From NCBI GenBank assembly GCA_934047225.1, contig OW204011.1, positions 14,954,339 to 15,018,338 on the forward strand: a stretch of 64,000 bases of DNA, read 5' to 3'. The position numbers and the translations under genes are program-made. A model generated the notes under the pieces. That model made no database searches and had not been told where the DNA came from. It worked only from the letters and a program-made list of their open reading frames with translations. This DNA comes from Ypsolopha sequella. Lineage: Eukaryota > Arthropoda > Insecta > Lepidoptera > Ypsolophidae. Numbering within the stretch: the stretch's first letter is position 1; the number at the start of each line of letters is the position of its first letter. Below are positions 45,021-58,243 of the stretch, piece by piece.

Positions 45021-46879
45021 CTTCTTGGGCAATGCAGACGTATTTGCCAAAGGTATTTTTTTAAAGCGGCAGGCACTCGTTTAGCCTAAATGTTTAATTT
45101 TCGGTTTTGATGTACAAAATTTAGAGTCACGGGCGCATAATCAATAGTTTATTAGATATTCAAAGTGGGCTTGTCTTATGATTTCCTAAGAATTCTGGGC
45201 TACCTTATGTAGGTATTGCCGGATGTTTTGGTCGCGAAGGCTTGAAACTGATGATCGCTTCGGCGTGAGGTTTGGCTGGCCAGGGGAAGTTGTGAGGCAA
45301 GTTTCTTTTTGAATCGCGATTTGTTGATAAAGTATTAAAGTCGTACCGTAGCTTTCAGTAAATTAAATATAGGATCCGTAGCTAGTTTGGGGTTGCTGGG
45401 GTGGGTAGCATGGGTGTTTCTCGAGCTGGTATGGCGAGGAATTACCTTGAAATTGTATAGGACAAATAATGTAGGGTATCGCCGGGAGTGTTTTTCCGAT
45501 TTCAGTGATTCCCTCTCTCGGGCGAGGTCCGCAAGATGCGCCTTAATCGTACCTGTTGAGACTGGCTTGTACACGAGAGAAAATCTTTCCTCCTGCATTG
45601 CACTTGGCAGGGTACCTTATTTTCCTTCCTATCCGCTTGTGGTTGTAGGTTCTTTGGCCACAAGTATCCTTGTTATCTATATATGTACATATTGCACCCA
45701 TATAGGGATAGGCTAGGGAGTAATAGGTTTTTAGGCACATTTAGAGGACTAACTCACCTCGCTTCATCAAATATTAGCTAGGATAGGCCAGAACTCATTG
45801 CACCCCGAGTCTGTTGACATACGCAATTAAATGTAAATGTGAGGAATTTCCTCTAGTTTTGAAATATTCACACACCCAACAGCTTAGGGATATTTGTTTT
45901 AGGACATGATAGGCAGGTAAAATCATAGGTAGGTAATCTATTATTGGTATTTTTCAGTTTCAAGGTTATACTTACTAATAAGTAAGTATTATCATGCTTC
46001 GATGTAGGGTGGTAATTTATTTACGGGATAGAAATGAACGCGGGAAAGCGCGAGAAGTTGAGTGGGTAGGACAGAATTCCAGAAGGTTCCAATATTGTTG
46101 CCTGTAACATTTTGTGTTAGAGATGTAGGTAGGAAAATGGTTGAGCAGTCAGGTTACTAGAAATATTGAAAATTCTAGATTATTATTTAGGTTTGTGACC
46201 GAGAGAATCTGGAATTGATCAGAAACAATCTCTTGACTATAGGTTTGTGAAGTGAAGTGTTACTTTTTAGAAAACTAAGTTTGACCTTTATGTAGGGTAG
46301 GTGACGTGTTTGAAGTGAGTGCTTTTGTTGTGAAAATCTGAGTAAATCTTATGTGGGTTTGCAAATAGAATGAATAATTTGGAAGTAATATTCTCTCAAT
46401 AAAGATCAGAGATATTTCCATATAATATTACTAAGAAGGTGTTTCAAATTCTGTAATAATTGTTTGATCAATTTTGCAGTAACCTTTCATAAAAATGGTT
46501 TATTTTGGTAAAGTCTTGCATCCAGTGAAATTATCTAGTATTGAATTTGCAACTAGAAAGAATAGTTCCGGATCCAAGTTATTCACTTATCGTTTAGTCA
46601 GAATTCAAGTTCATATTTTAATTCATTTAGAGTGGTTTCCATGATAAAGTGTACAATGAGAAAAATCACATGAACAGCCTTAAATAAAGTTGGTGATTTT
46701 TATATCGAAATTGTGAATTTCATAGATTCAGATAAAGTATTTTATTTTAAAATAAATAAAGCTTCAGTACATATGTACATAGCTTAGTTTAAATAATTTT
46801 GGAATCATAAATTTCCCTATAAATAGGAAAGATTTCAATTATATAAATATATTGGAAAAAAAAAAGTTTGGTTATTGCG

Positions 46880-47180
46880 AGTTTGCAGCTTTTTGGAGAA
46901 GGAATATTTTCGATTTATAAATTATTTTACCTGAAAATAAAGGTATATTAGTAAAAATGAATTTATATTCGCCAGGAGACTAAAATATAGCTCCTCTGTA
47001 GTCAAGCAAAGCAGTACTACTATAGTCAACCTTATACTGAAATGGTTAAGGCGTCTATACTTCGTCAGGTGTGTGTAGATTCATTTATTTGTTCGTCACA
47101 TAGTAAAATCATAGATGGCCGAGAGATAGCCTTAATAACGTTGAAAATTATTCCGAATCCTGGAAGTATGTAAATCGCAT
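46880..47180 (+). repeat. Diverged repeat module, partner at 57.33-57.65 kb
   Basis: It shares 'tttggagaaggaata', 'cgtcagg' and 'ttattccg' blocks in the same order with 57330-57650. The pair brackets about 10 kb of the spacer. Confidence 0.45.
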
Positions 47181-47186
47181 AATTTT

Positions 47187-47300
47187 ATTGCTGAAGTTTG
47201 TTTCTAAAAATAAAGGACATCTTCAAGCTTTTATAAATTGAATTGCTGAAGTTTGTTTCTAAAAATAAAGGACATCTTCTAGCTTTTATAAATTTTAAGA
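47187..47300 (+). repeat. Tandem duplication, 55 bp x 2
   Basis: 'attgctgaagtttgtttcta' through 'gcttttataaatt' occurs twice in succession with one base change. Confidence 0.85.
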
Positions 47301-49760
47301 CAAGTAGTACAAGCCTTGGTTCAGCAGAAATAGTCCAGAATTTGGTCTAGTTGAGTATCTACTTAGCCATACTATGGATCTGGGTCAGATAAATAGTGAG
47401 AAGCTACTTTTTGGTAAAAATGCCATACAAAATTATAAAACGTACCTACTTCTTTTTTGCACAAGTGAACAAATAAAATGTTCATGTTGCTATTTTAGTC
47501 AATATAATATCCGGCACAGACATAGCCTTAAATATTATTCTAGATCCGAAATCATGGAAACCATTTTTATATCGAAGTTTATTTGAGAGATTTTTAGAAA
47601 ATGAATAAAATTCTAATGTAGATATTGGTACTTATCTGACTTGTCTTAAATATAACAAAGACGATTGTATTACAGAAGTTTTTACAATTTTGACTAGATA
47701 GAATATGAAATATGAAAGCCTAAGTTTTACTTGTTAGTTTTCTTGAGTACTACAAGCAATATCTAAGGAAATAATTTTATCTGAAACAGCTAGTCACTAC
47801 TTGAGTAGATTTGTTAAGAGGCTAAATCATTGAATAGGACATGGTGCAACACGAGTGATTTCAATGTTTAGGGACGTTCTGGATTTCTTGTTGGTTCTTT
47901 ACCAGAGTTGTGTAGTCAGGGAACCAACATAGGCGCGTAAATTTAAAAAGAAATAAATAAATCTTAAATTTAGAATTAAAAAAAAAAGTATACACTAAAA
48001 AAAGTCAAGGGGGTATTCCACATCCAAGGGAAGGTACTTCTGAGAAGTTGCTGATATGGCTTACTTTGAATCTCTATTTTATGAAAAGATAATTACAGAT
48101 GTAAGAATTTTACTTACTGTCCTATGGCTTACTTGAAGATTGCCGACTAAATAAGTTATTTTTCGTATAGAAATATCTAATGAATAATAGGTTTTACGAC
48201 ATTCATAAAGGTCAGCTGTTAAAATATTATTCAGCTTTGATCATCAATAAATTATTAAATTTCAAACTCAGAAATACCTCATCTCATCCATCCCCAATTA
48301 TTGGTAGTGGTTATTAAAAAAAAAACAATAATGTATTTTATTCATGACATTAGTTTAACATAGTAAGTTCACAGTTGTATAGCCTCTTAAGAATCTGACT
48401 GGCGTAGAATTGCTACAGAGATTTGATTCACCTTTTATTATTTGTAATACTGATGAATTTCATATATTAGCTTAACTGACAAACAGTGTAATTTCTTATC
48501 TGAACATTTTACTATCTAAACCTACGAATTCGGTTTTATTTATTTTATGTCCAATTTACTTAGCACGTGAAAGATTTAGGTTATTACTTAAGGCGCGACG
48601 TAAGGTTCTTATCTGACGATCACACTTTGGCCATATATCTGTTGAAATCATTTCTATTAAGCACCAAACGTTAAGCTATGTAGGTTGTAAGATTCCATTT
48701 CAGAGTATCTAAATTAAGCGTTCATGGCAATATTATTAGGTTGAAAGATCTATCACTTAACATTTTTAGTTTGCTATTTACTTAAAAGTTTCTTTTGATT
48801 TTTGGTTTCAACATATATTTTAACGTAGACTTGGTCCATCGTTATTCATGCTAAAAGAACCAGGATTACTACACACAACGTAACTCACGGGTCCTAACCG
48901 AAGACTAGACGATCACATCATGGCCTACACTAACTTGGAACTCTTCATATCAATTTATATATTTTATTTATCTGATTTTGTTTTCGAATATAGTTGTTAG
49001 GGGAGTTAGGCAGACTCAGGCAGATTTATTTAGGCTTAGTTAATTTTAGTTAGGTAGGGATATGTTAGGTCAGTATTAATAGTAATAGTTAATAGATAGT
49101 AGATAGGTAAGTAGTGAGAGAGTAGGGTATATAGGGTAATATATATATAGGGTGTATATAGGGTATTATATAGGCTATAATATATTATATAGGCTATAGT
49201 ATAGTATATATAGTATATAGTATATATATCTATTTATTTATGTATGTATCACGAGAGTGTTTCAACTGATTTAGCCGTGACCAGGACATTAGCTTGAATA
49301 TATGTAGTAATATCATGCAGTAAAATTTAGATAAGCTATTTAAAATTTTTAGTTCAGAATTATTGATATGAACGGTGTTCTGAGTTAGTCAACTGGTATC
49401 GTGAAGACGGAAGCATAATAGCGTTTAACATAAATTTCATTGATCAAAGTAGACGATTAGCCATCCATCTTTTTTTTATGGAAGAGTAAAGCGTGCTTTC
49501 TCAGATCTCATTTTATTATTTCAATATCCATTTTTGAATACGACAATTTTCATAGTTTTTTGGTTTGTTAGTAGAACACGAGTAAAGAATTTTCATGTAG
49601 GTAGTATCAAAAAAATAAACAGGAAAAATTTCAGACGGTTATCTTACAAAGTTGTAAAGAATAAGTATTAATATCGCCATGATATAGGTTTAGGCTTGAC
49701 TTGACTTCATTATTTTGGAAACAAAGGTGTATTTTTCCATGAAATAAGTATGGTCGATGT

Positions 49761-50220
49761 AAGAGGTGTGTTAGGGTCGTGGTGGATGGAAGTTTGTGGT
49801 CCCTGTTTATCTTTTCATAGGCACAAGCTAGGTTAGACTAGGTTAAATTGAAAGATGTTGAAGAAATGAAAGGAGTGTGTCGGGGTCGTAGCAGGTAAAA
49901 GTTGTGTTCTCTGCCTACCACTCTAAGGCTTTATGTTTATGAATTAATTGGATAGAGGAATCTGAAGGTGACAATAGGTATGTTTGATGTCAGGTCAAAG
50001 ATAAAAGAGGTGTGTTAGGGTCGTGGTGGATGGAAGTTTGTGGTCCCTGTTTATCTTTTCATAGGCACAAGCTAGGTAAGACTAGGTTAAATTGAAATTT
50101 GTTGAAGAAACGAAAGGAGTGTGTCGGGGTCGTGGCAGGTAAAAGTTGTATTCTCTGCTTGGGGTAGGCATATTTTCTTATCTAAGGTTATATTTATGAC
50201 TAAATTAGATTGAGGGATTT
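49761..50220 (+). repeat. Tandem repeat, about 248 bp x 2
   Basis: Units start 'gaggtgtgttagggtcgtgg' at about 49761 and 50009. Each unit contains a second, related half ('gtgtgtcggggtcg'), suggesting an older duplication of about 114 bp inside it. Confidence 0.8.
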
Positions 50221-50545
50221 GAAGGGGACAATTGAGGTTTGAGATGAATAGTAGTGAGCGGTTTTTCTTTATATATTATGTAGGCTTACTTTGGTAGGAA
50301 AATGGTTAGTAGCGATTCGTATTTTCTCGGCAATTTCCGGCTCCATGCGGTGTATGAATCTAACCTAAAAATGTCATACAATTTGGCGGTTCACTTTGTG
50401 ATTCATAAAACTGTATGCGTTTTGCTGAGGGCATAGGGGTCGTTTTTGTTCAAGCAAAAATAAGATGTAATTCTTTCGCAGTAGAAATTAAAACAGGTCA
50501 GCTTAATACTGAATAGGGGGCGTGCCAATTTTCAAAACAAATCAT

Positions 50546-51165
50546 AGAAATCTTGACACCGCGATGTAAAAATTGCATTTATTTTGATACTAGCTCCACC
50601 TAGCAATATAATGCAACACCAATTAAACTAGTTTGACACTTGACTGCCCACACGCATACGAGGGCCTAATGCAATTGAATAGTGATGCGTTATTGTTAGT
50701 ATAGATGGAGCCACTTTACTAGGACATTTATATAATCATACTGTGATTCAAAGAAATCTTGACACCGCGATGTAGGTTTACAATTATTTAGATACTAGCT
50801 CCACCTATCGTTGGGATGCAACATCAACTTAACTAGTTTGACACATGACTGTCCACACGCATACGAGGGCCTAATGCAACTGAATAAGTGATACGTTATT
50901 GTTAGTATAGATGGAGCCACTTTACTAGGACATTTATACAATCATACTGAGACCCAAAGAAATCTTAACACCGCGATGTAGGTTTACAATTATTTAGATA
51001 CTAGCTCCACCTATCGTTGGAATGCAACACCAACTTAACTAGTTTGACACTTGACTGCACACACGCATACGAAAGCCTAGTACAACTAAGTAGTAATGCG
51101 TTATTGTTAGTATAGATGGAACCAGGACACTAGGTTATTTATACAAACAAACTGTGACTCAATAA
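50546..51165 (+). repeat. Tandem repeat, 206 bp x 3
   Basis: Units begin agaaatctt at 50546, 50752 and 50958. All share 'acaccgcgatgta', 'actagctccacctat'-like and 'gttattgttagtatagatgg' blocks. The constant 206 bp period indicates a short satellite-like array. Confidence 0.88.
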
Positions 51166-54100
51166 CTTAAATATTATAATAGATTATATACGCTAATATT
51201 ATATATATTCAGAAGAACTGAGGTACTAACTTCGGATTTGAATGAATACATACTTTGGTAATTCTAAAGTTTTACGCAAACTAAATTATCTAATTATCTT
51301 TGTAAAATAGACTAGGATAGGGTATAGCTACGTAGAGGCGAGCCAGTATAAAATAGTCCAATAAGGACATTTATAGTTTTAAGATATTTTACATATCTAT
51401 ATAATAAGAGAATTACCATATATACCTAGATAGAAAAGTTTTCCATTGATGATATCAGATTGTTATGTATGAATTAGATGAACAGAAGTCATTTCTTTAG
51501 TACAAGTATACCCTTCTATGGTGGTCAGTAGAGTGAAGTATGAAAAATGAAATTATAGGTTGTTATTAGGATGAATGATATGAATTGGATTTATTATATT
51601 GGGTCTTCGATATTTGTATTGACTGCTTGGAAGGTTTAATGGGAATTCAGAGTAGTTTGGTTGCTGGTAGATATGAGAGGGTTGTTGAGTGGTTGAAATG
51701 TTAACTGAAACATAGGGCGTTTGTAAATTATATTTATATTATTTTTGTGTGAAAATGGGGCGAAAAATTACATGGTGAAGTAGTGGGTTTACAATAGAAT
51801 AAAAGATATTGTATTCATCTTGGTTTGAGGTCAAGACTATTATGTAATAGTATGGAAAGTTTTTTTTTGTGTATGTGGCCAGTGGATGTAAGAATGATTG
51901 ACAATGAGACAATTTTACTGTCAATTTTCTCAATGCCAACTGTATTCTGACCATTCATAAGATAGAGTAAATACATGCGAACAGGTTATGGATGTATTCT
52001 GTGTACGTGAAGGAAAGCACTAGTTAGTATGCATTTAACTGTCAAAAGGCTTTAAGTCTGCTTGTTGTCGTATTTATTCCGGTTTGGTTGCATATTCTGA
52101 CAATGTTCAGTATAAAAAGGTAGTTAATCTAAAACAAAGGTTAAAGTCGTAAAGAATTTAATGCATTTTATATTGAATTATATCAAAGTACCTTGTAAGG
52201 TATAAGTAAAATACTTTAAAATTATTTGATTATGAGCTTAGAGGCAGAGATGGTCAAACTTTAGCCTGTGGGCCATTTCCAGTCCAGAAGTAAATAATAA
52301 GTAAATAGTAAATAGCCGTAACTAATTTATCATTTAATTTTGCAGATAAAGAGACTCTTTAGTGTTTTTATTTCTAGTACAAATATTTTTATTTCAATAA
52401 AGAATTATATTATATTTGGCTAATTTGGTTACTGGTTGTAAACATTGACCCACTTGAGAAGGGGTTGGTGCTCATTTCTTGTCTAAAGTAGATGTAGATA
52501 GTAATCACAGTTTGAATTATTTATGCGAGCTTATTTATTTGATAATCAATTGTAAAGGATTGGTGTATTTTCATTCAATCAAATCTATGGGGGCGTAAAT
52601 AAGATGTACCTATCTAAAGGATAATTTTGCCAAAATGGACCAGGTTGTCAAGTTGTAGGGATGAATAAAGAAATAAACAGTAATGTGTGTGTAAGGCTGA
52701 CGATATAACAGGTTTACATTGAATGAATTTGATGTGATCTCATGGTGGTATAAATTGTTTATGGTTAGCGACTGTTGGTAATACTTTATATTCTCTACTG
52801 TAGGTCTGTACATAACACTATACAATGACAGACACATGCATCATAATATCATAGTTATAGAAAGTTAGAGTAGTGGTCGGTTGTACATAAAGATTTTATA
52901 GGGTGGTCAACATTATTATGATTACATACATGTACTAATCATTTAGATACAGTATTGTATTAACATGAAAAGAATATTATTATATGATGAAAGTATGAGC
53001 TAATTATTTTTATTGTCTTTTGAAATACTCGAGCAATGAAAGTAAAATCTTTGCATAAATTTTGTTTATGGTTTGGGATACACAAGTTAACTAACTAAAT
53101 TTTAAAAAAGACTTGTAGTTGGGGATTGACTGTGTAAAATACTAGTAATGTATTTATATATATATATATAAATATATAAATATCATATACTATTGCTTAG
53201 TATACAGTACTTAATATTTATTACCTTTATGCTGTTACATAGATAGTATGTACATTATAAATTATGGTTTCAAGCATGAACCCATATCAATGTGTTGGCA
53301 GTACAATGAGAGCAGGCCACTATTTTTGTTCTTGGTGTACATTGACTTCGATAATTAGGAAATGTTAGGTAGAAAGATGTATTAGAAATAGGTTATCAAT
53401 TATACGTTTTGCAAGAAAGAAGGTCTTATTAGATTAGTTTCAATGACTTTCAGTAACATGTTTGGTAGGAAGTTTAGTTCAATGAAATAAAACTTTACTC
53501 ATTACTTGGTTAAGTGTATTCTTGGCCTGATGATACTAGAATTGAAGACGATTTATTGTACAGTGTTTGGGAAATAGTTTTAGACTAAGATACAAATGAC
53601 AGTCACTTTGTAATGAGATAAAATTCTTATAAAGAATTATTATGGTTTTAAAAAAAAATAGATGACTTACCGGTTGAATTTCAATATGTATAATTGAAGG
53701 ACTGTAGGCAAGTTTAGTCTTTATAGGTTGTGTTGGTTTATCTTCATACCTTACGAGTACATATAGTCTACAGTTTTAAAGTAAAATCTCACACAGACAT
53801 AGAGGGTAGGTACCACCAGATAGGTAGGTATATAATAATTCTGACAGATATGAATGAGATTTATCTGCTTGACTTGAACGACAGGCGACGTTTATGTGTT
53901 TTGCTGCGTCACAGTTCATACGCGTTTTCTTTTCGTGCACGCATTTTATGCTTTTCTTGTCGACATCGGTCGTTGCGCAGGCGTCGGTGGACGGTCAAAT
54001 TGAAAGCACCTCGTTTAACACAGACAGAGAGTAGGGAAATAAGAACGCCATACATTGGTCAAATCATTAAAGCGTATTTTAGGGAGATTGATTAGGTTAA

Positions 54101-56484
54101 AAGAAGAATGTGTATATTTTGAGCAATGTGCAAATACAATTTAGAGGCAGAGGCATATTCGTTTGTTTTTATAGACTAGACTAAGAGTTGCGTGAGAGTT
54201 GTGACATCCTGAACAGTACCTAGGGAAGTAGTGAGCTGGGGGCGAGTGTATGTTAAACAGGAAATAATTATTAACAGAATGATCGAGAGTATGGAGGTAT
54301 AGAATGTTTCAAAAATAAGATCAATATGAGAATAAATGAATATATAAAAATCATAAATATAAGAATATGGATCTAAAATAAGATTATATTCAAGAAAATT
54401 AAATTTTAATCTGTTATTTGACCGAGTTTTCGTATCGCCTTGAGAAAACCTGATTAAGAAAACTTTTGCTAATGAGGTGACAAACTAACATTGATTATGG
54501 GGATGGGGGGCGAGTGATAGATCAAACGAACACATAAAGTGAATATTGAATTGTTATCTATCGGAATATTCGATACCCTAATGGAGGCTAGTTATGAAAA
54601 ATCACACGATAATAGTGACAGACCAACATTGATTAGGGAATTAAATTAAATGTGTTAGCCAAGGGACGGGTGTTAGGTAGAGAAAATCAAAGAAAATATA
54701 ATTTTGACGGTTGATATGAAAGGGGTATAATGTGATTGTTAGTTTTGAATGTGAGTTACTGATATGTGTCAATTTCAGACTCGGTGATGAAAATCGTAGA
54801 GCGAGTAAATGTTAATAGTATTATTATATCTATGATGTAAGTGGAATTTTGCATTCGGTGTCATAAAGTTATGAAGCACGAGAGGGGTATGTTCGGCTTG
54901 TTGCGCTCGATAAGCAGCATTCGATTCTGATACGGCTCAATTTTCCCGATCAACTGAGCTAAAAGAGTGAAGAAAATTTAAGTTATATAGGTAACGAATA
55001 GGGTGATGACTTATTTATTTTATTTACTCACGGTCTCTTGTCTATGTATCATTTTCTTTGTTCCGCCAAGTGCATTGAAGCATATTGAAAAGCTAATAAA
55101 ATAAGTCTCAGAGGGTGGTCATGATCAGTATAAAGTAATGATGGTTAAACAACGATAGTTTGAGTTTCCGATAGTATCGATGATTTACTAAAATCCAAAC
55201 GATATATCGATAGTTAATCAATAGTTTTTTTTAGATACTTATCTTAAATTAAACCTGGGTTTTCGTGGTTGAACTTCTTTTATAATTACTAATAACTAAA
55301 CAAGTAAATAAATAATAGAACCACTATGCAAAGTCAAAGTATTTATTGTCAAAGACTAAGTATGAAAATGCTTAATGACTTATTTTGTGAGAAGAACTTT
55401 ATTCTGGCACAAAATATATAAATATGACCACAGACTATTAAGAACTCGTTTCAAAATCAATACTGAACAGATTATCGATTGTTTTACTGGACAACAGATT
55501 GTGCAATAGTGAATATAATATCGATTAATCGATTAGGTAATTGTTGATGTTTATCCAATACTAGTAAAGAGCATTCAGTCGAATCAGTAATTTTAGCCTT
55601 TATAAAATGTAAAGCTGACATCGATGGGGTGTTACAAGGAGAACAATCATGAAAAATCACGTAGAAGGGTGTAAATTTTGCCAGCTTTCGAGGAGAGCGA
55701 TGTATGACCAATTTTGTTATTCACGTCATTTTACCAAAATACTGTGAAATCATTTTGATTACATCTATGAAATAGGTTGTTTCGCGCTAAATGTTTACAA
55801 TTTCGTTCATTAACTTTAATTTTAAGCAAATCGTGAGTTGTAAGCCTGTGGGTTATTGGATACAAGAGTGAAGGATTTTACAAATGAAATATTCTAGGAT
55901 TAGAATCTATTTCAATTTAGTTAATCGCGAGTTGTCAAATCTGAAATTTATTGAAAAGTACAAATACTATGTAATAAAACTGTGCGAAAGAGAACAATAT
56001 TATGACAATTCGTGGAATTACATGTATAGAAGCAGGTATCACTAGTTAGGATTTAAAGGTCAAAGAAAATATAAGTTATTTGTCATGTCAAAGGTTTTGT
56101 TTACAAATATTTATTTAGTACTTGGGTATTGTATGTATGTATGTGCTTTGGATTTTAATACACAGTATACTTCCATTAGTTAGGATTTCACAAATTTCAT
56201 AGGAACAGAAATCAAAACAGAATCAAATCTGGGATCGTAGTAATAGAATACTTGGATGATCTTAATAGAGGGGTGAGTCTACTCTACTAAGAGGATTTAC
56301 ACAACATATTTTAGTTAAAACACGTTGAGGAAAACAAAAAGATAGTAAGGTCGGCCAACTATCTTCGTGTTACATTAACTTGATCAAGAGTCCACTCTCG
56401 GTATAGAAATTTTAAATTCATCCAAACGCACGTAGCTCATAATTTTCTTTTCTTATTATTTTAATTTCACTTCATCAATTATTT

Positions 56485-56499
56485 AAGAGCTTAGCTCTT
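56485..56499 (+). other. Short hairpin, copy 1
   Basis: aagagc-tta-gctctt forms a perfect stem. The context 'caattatttaagag' and 'cttgtcggagagg' resembles that of the second hairpin at 56771. Confidence 0.5.
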
Positions 56500-56770
56500 G
56501 TCGGAGAGGTGTCTTGCATCGTTCCTTGTCTGAGGTAAAGTCTTTCAATTGTTGACAATATGCAAATCGTGACATTGGTTAGAGGTGGTAATTGTGCTTG
56601 ATTCGTAAAGTAAATAAAATTTTCTTTTTAATAATTTTTAATAAAAGTAATTTCTAAATGTAAAACAAAGATTTTGTCAATTAAATTCAAATATCAAGAT
56701 AAATCTTTGTCATCTGTCTAGATTCATACCTTTTTATAGACATACTGAGAAGATCATTCAATTTTATTTT

Positions 56771-56785
56771 AAGAGTTGTGCTCTT
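56771..56785 (+). other. Short hairpin, copy 2
   Basis: aagag-ttgtg-ctctt forms a stem in the same setting as 56485-56499, 286 bases downstream. Confidence 0.5.
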
Positions 56786-58064
56786 GTTGGTGGAGTCTTC
56801 GACTTATATTGGGTATATAATTGAATATTATACTAGGATTTTAATTTTTTTTTTCTGCATAATGAGAAAGGAATGGTTCTTATTATTGTTTTTATTACAT
56901 TAGGTAATAGTAGCTATCTCAATAAAGCTAGGTAACTTTGTCATAAAACAAGATCAAAGGGTTTTATCAAGGTTCCTCATATTGTGGAAGATATAAAGCC
57001 AATACTATGTCCCTGTATCAATGAACATATATATATTTTTTTAAATCTACATATGATGGGAAATTTTTATTATTGATGGAGTGATGGGGGGATCATATAG
57101 TAGGTACATGAAGTACGTACAGATATTCCTTAAATTTTAGTAGTGGTACCAATCATGGAGTTAGCTTGTCTGTTCTTATGCATACTGTAATAGGCGTAGT
57201 TGGTTTGTCGGTTGGACTGAAGGGATATTTCACTCAGTCTGAATATAGGTAGAATCATGGATGGGGGGTTACGGTATTATTTTGAATTTACAAATTTAAA
57301 ATAGTGTGAATTTTTTTATAATATAGTCCGGTTTTCATGTCTTATTTTTGGAGAAGGAATAATAACTAATTATAAATAAATTTATCTGAATGGAAAGATG
57401 CCTTCATTCATTCCGGGGAAAATCCACCCCATTAGCCAAGCAATGCCGTGCTAAGTGTATATGTTCCTGTACTATGCAGATCAGGACTTTACACATCGTC
57501 AGGAGTGGATGGAATCATCGTTCATTTTTGTTATTTTGCAAACAAGTAAAATATCTCTTTTTTTTTCTTTTCTATAAGATAGGCATAAGACCTTCAGAAG
57601 TTATTCCGCATCTGAGTAAGCATAAAAACTGACTTACAAAATTTTTGATCTTCTCAGATTTTAACTTTTCCTTACAACTTTAATTACCGCAGTTTGGTAA
57701 GGAAAAGAATCCGCGGAAATTACTAGCATGGACAACTTTATCTTCAAAATAATAATAAAACAATAAATTATGATGATGTTGTTTGTTTAACTTAAATACT
57801 TCGCAAATTTCCGTTTTCAATCCAAACTCATAGTGGTAATGTTTAAAGAATTATGGGCTCTTTTGACTCGTTCATGGCAATCTTATCGAATAAAGACTGC
57901 ATGCGTACCAAATGAGAGCTTTTAATGTAGGTATGCTTCAATTTTTGTGCTGGCAACAAGGCTCTATAGTTATGGGGTATTTGACGTATATAATACCAAA
58001 ATAAAACATATGACCCTTATAATAGCAAGACGTAGATGTTAATTTCCGAATCTCCTGTCCCCAG

Positions 58065-58243
58065 CGTCAGTCCTCAACAGCATCGCACTGCTGATCCTCA
58101 GCGAGCCAGTGACACCAGCCCCAAACATCGCCAACGCGTGTCTCGGCAAGGATTTTCCAGCGCCGGAAACGCGCTGCTACAGCATGGGCTGGGGGAAGGA
58201 CCAGTTCAACAACAAGGACTCCTTCGCCAACATACTCAAAAAG
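58065..58243 (+). CDS. SPH exon 7' (copy B)
   Basis: 179 bases, acceptor 'tcctgtccccag', donor aag|gtatta. Six differences from exon 7, one changing a residue. Confidence 0.85.

Larger units (their letters stand above)
45020..57797 (+). other. 12.8 kb spacer, possibly a long noncoding transcript
   Basis: I find no protein-coding exon and few transposon hallmarks, in contrast to the rest of the window. Four hand-picked 60-base lines (starting 49021, 50221, 54661, 54841) hold 69 G and 16 C on the + strand, a skew often seen along transcribed strands. The region contains tandem repeats and paired hairpins listed separately. A transcript is inference. Confidence 0.35.

Noticed and set aside
53730..54095. 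121-codon + strand frame in the spacer
   Set aside because: Basic, low-complexity composition, no motif and no homologous family known to me.
54900..54970. Possible minus-strand tRNA ('tagctcagttgatcggg')
   Set aside because: The A-box resemblance is real, but there is no proper B box and no cloverleaf pairing.
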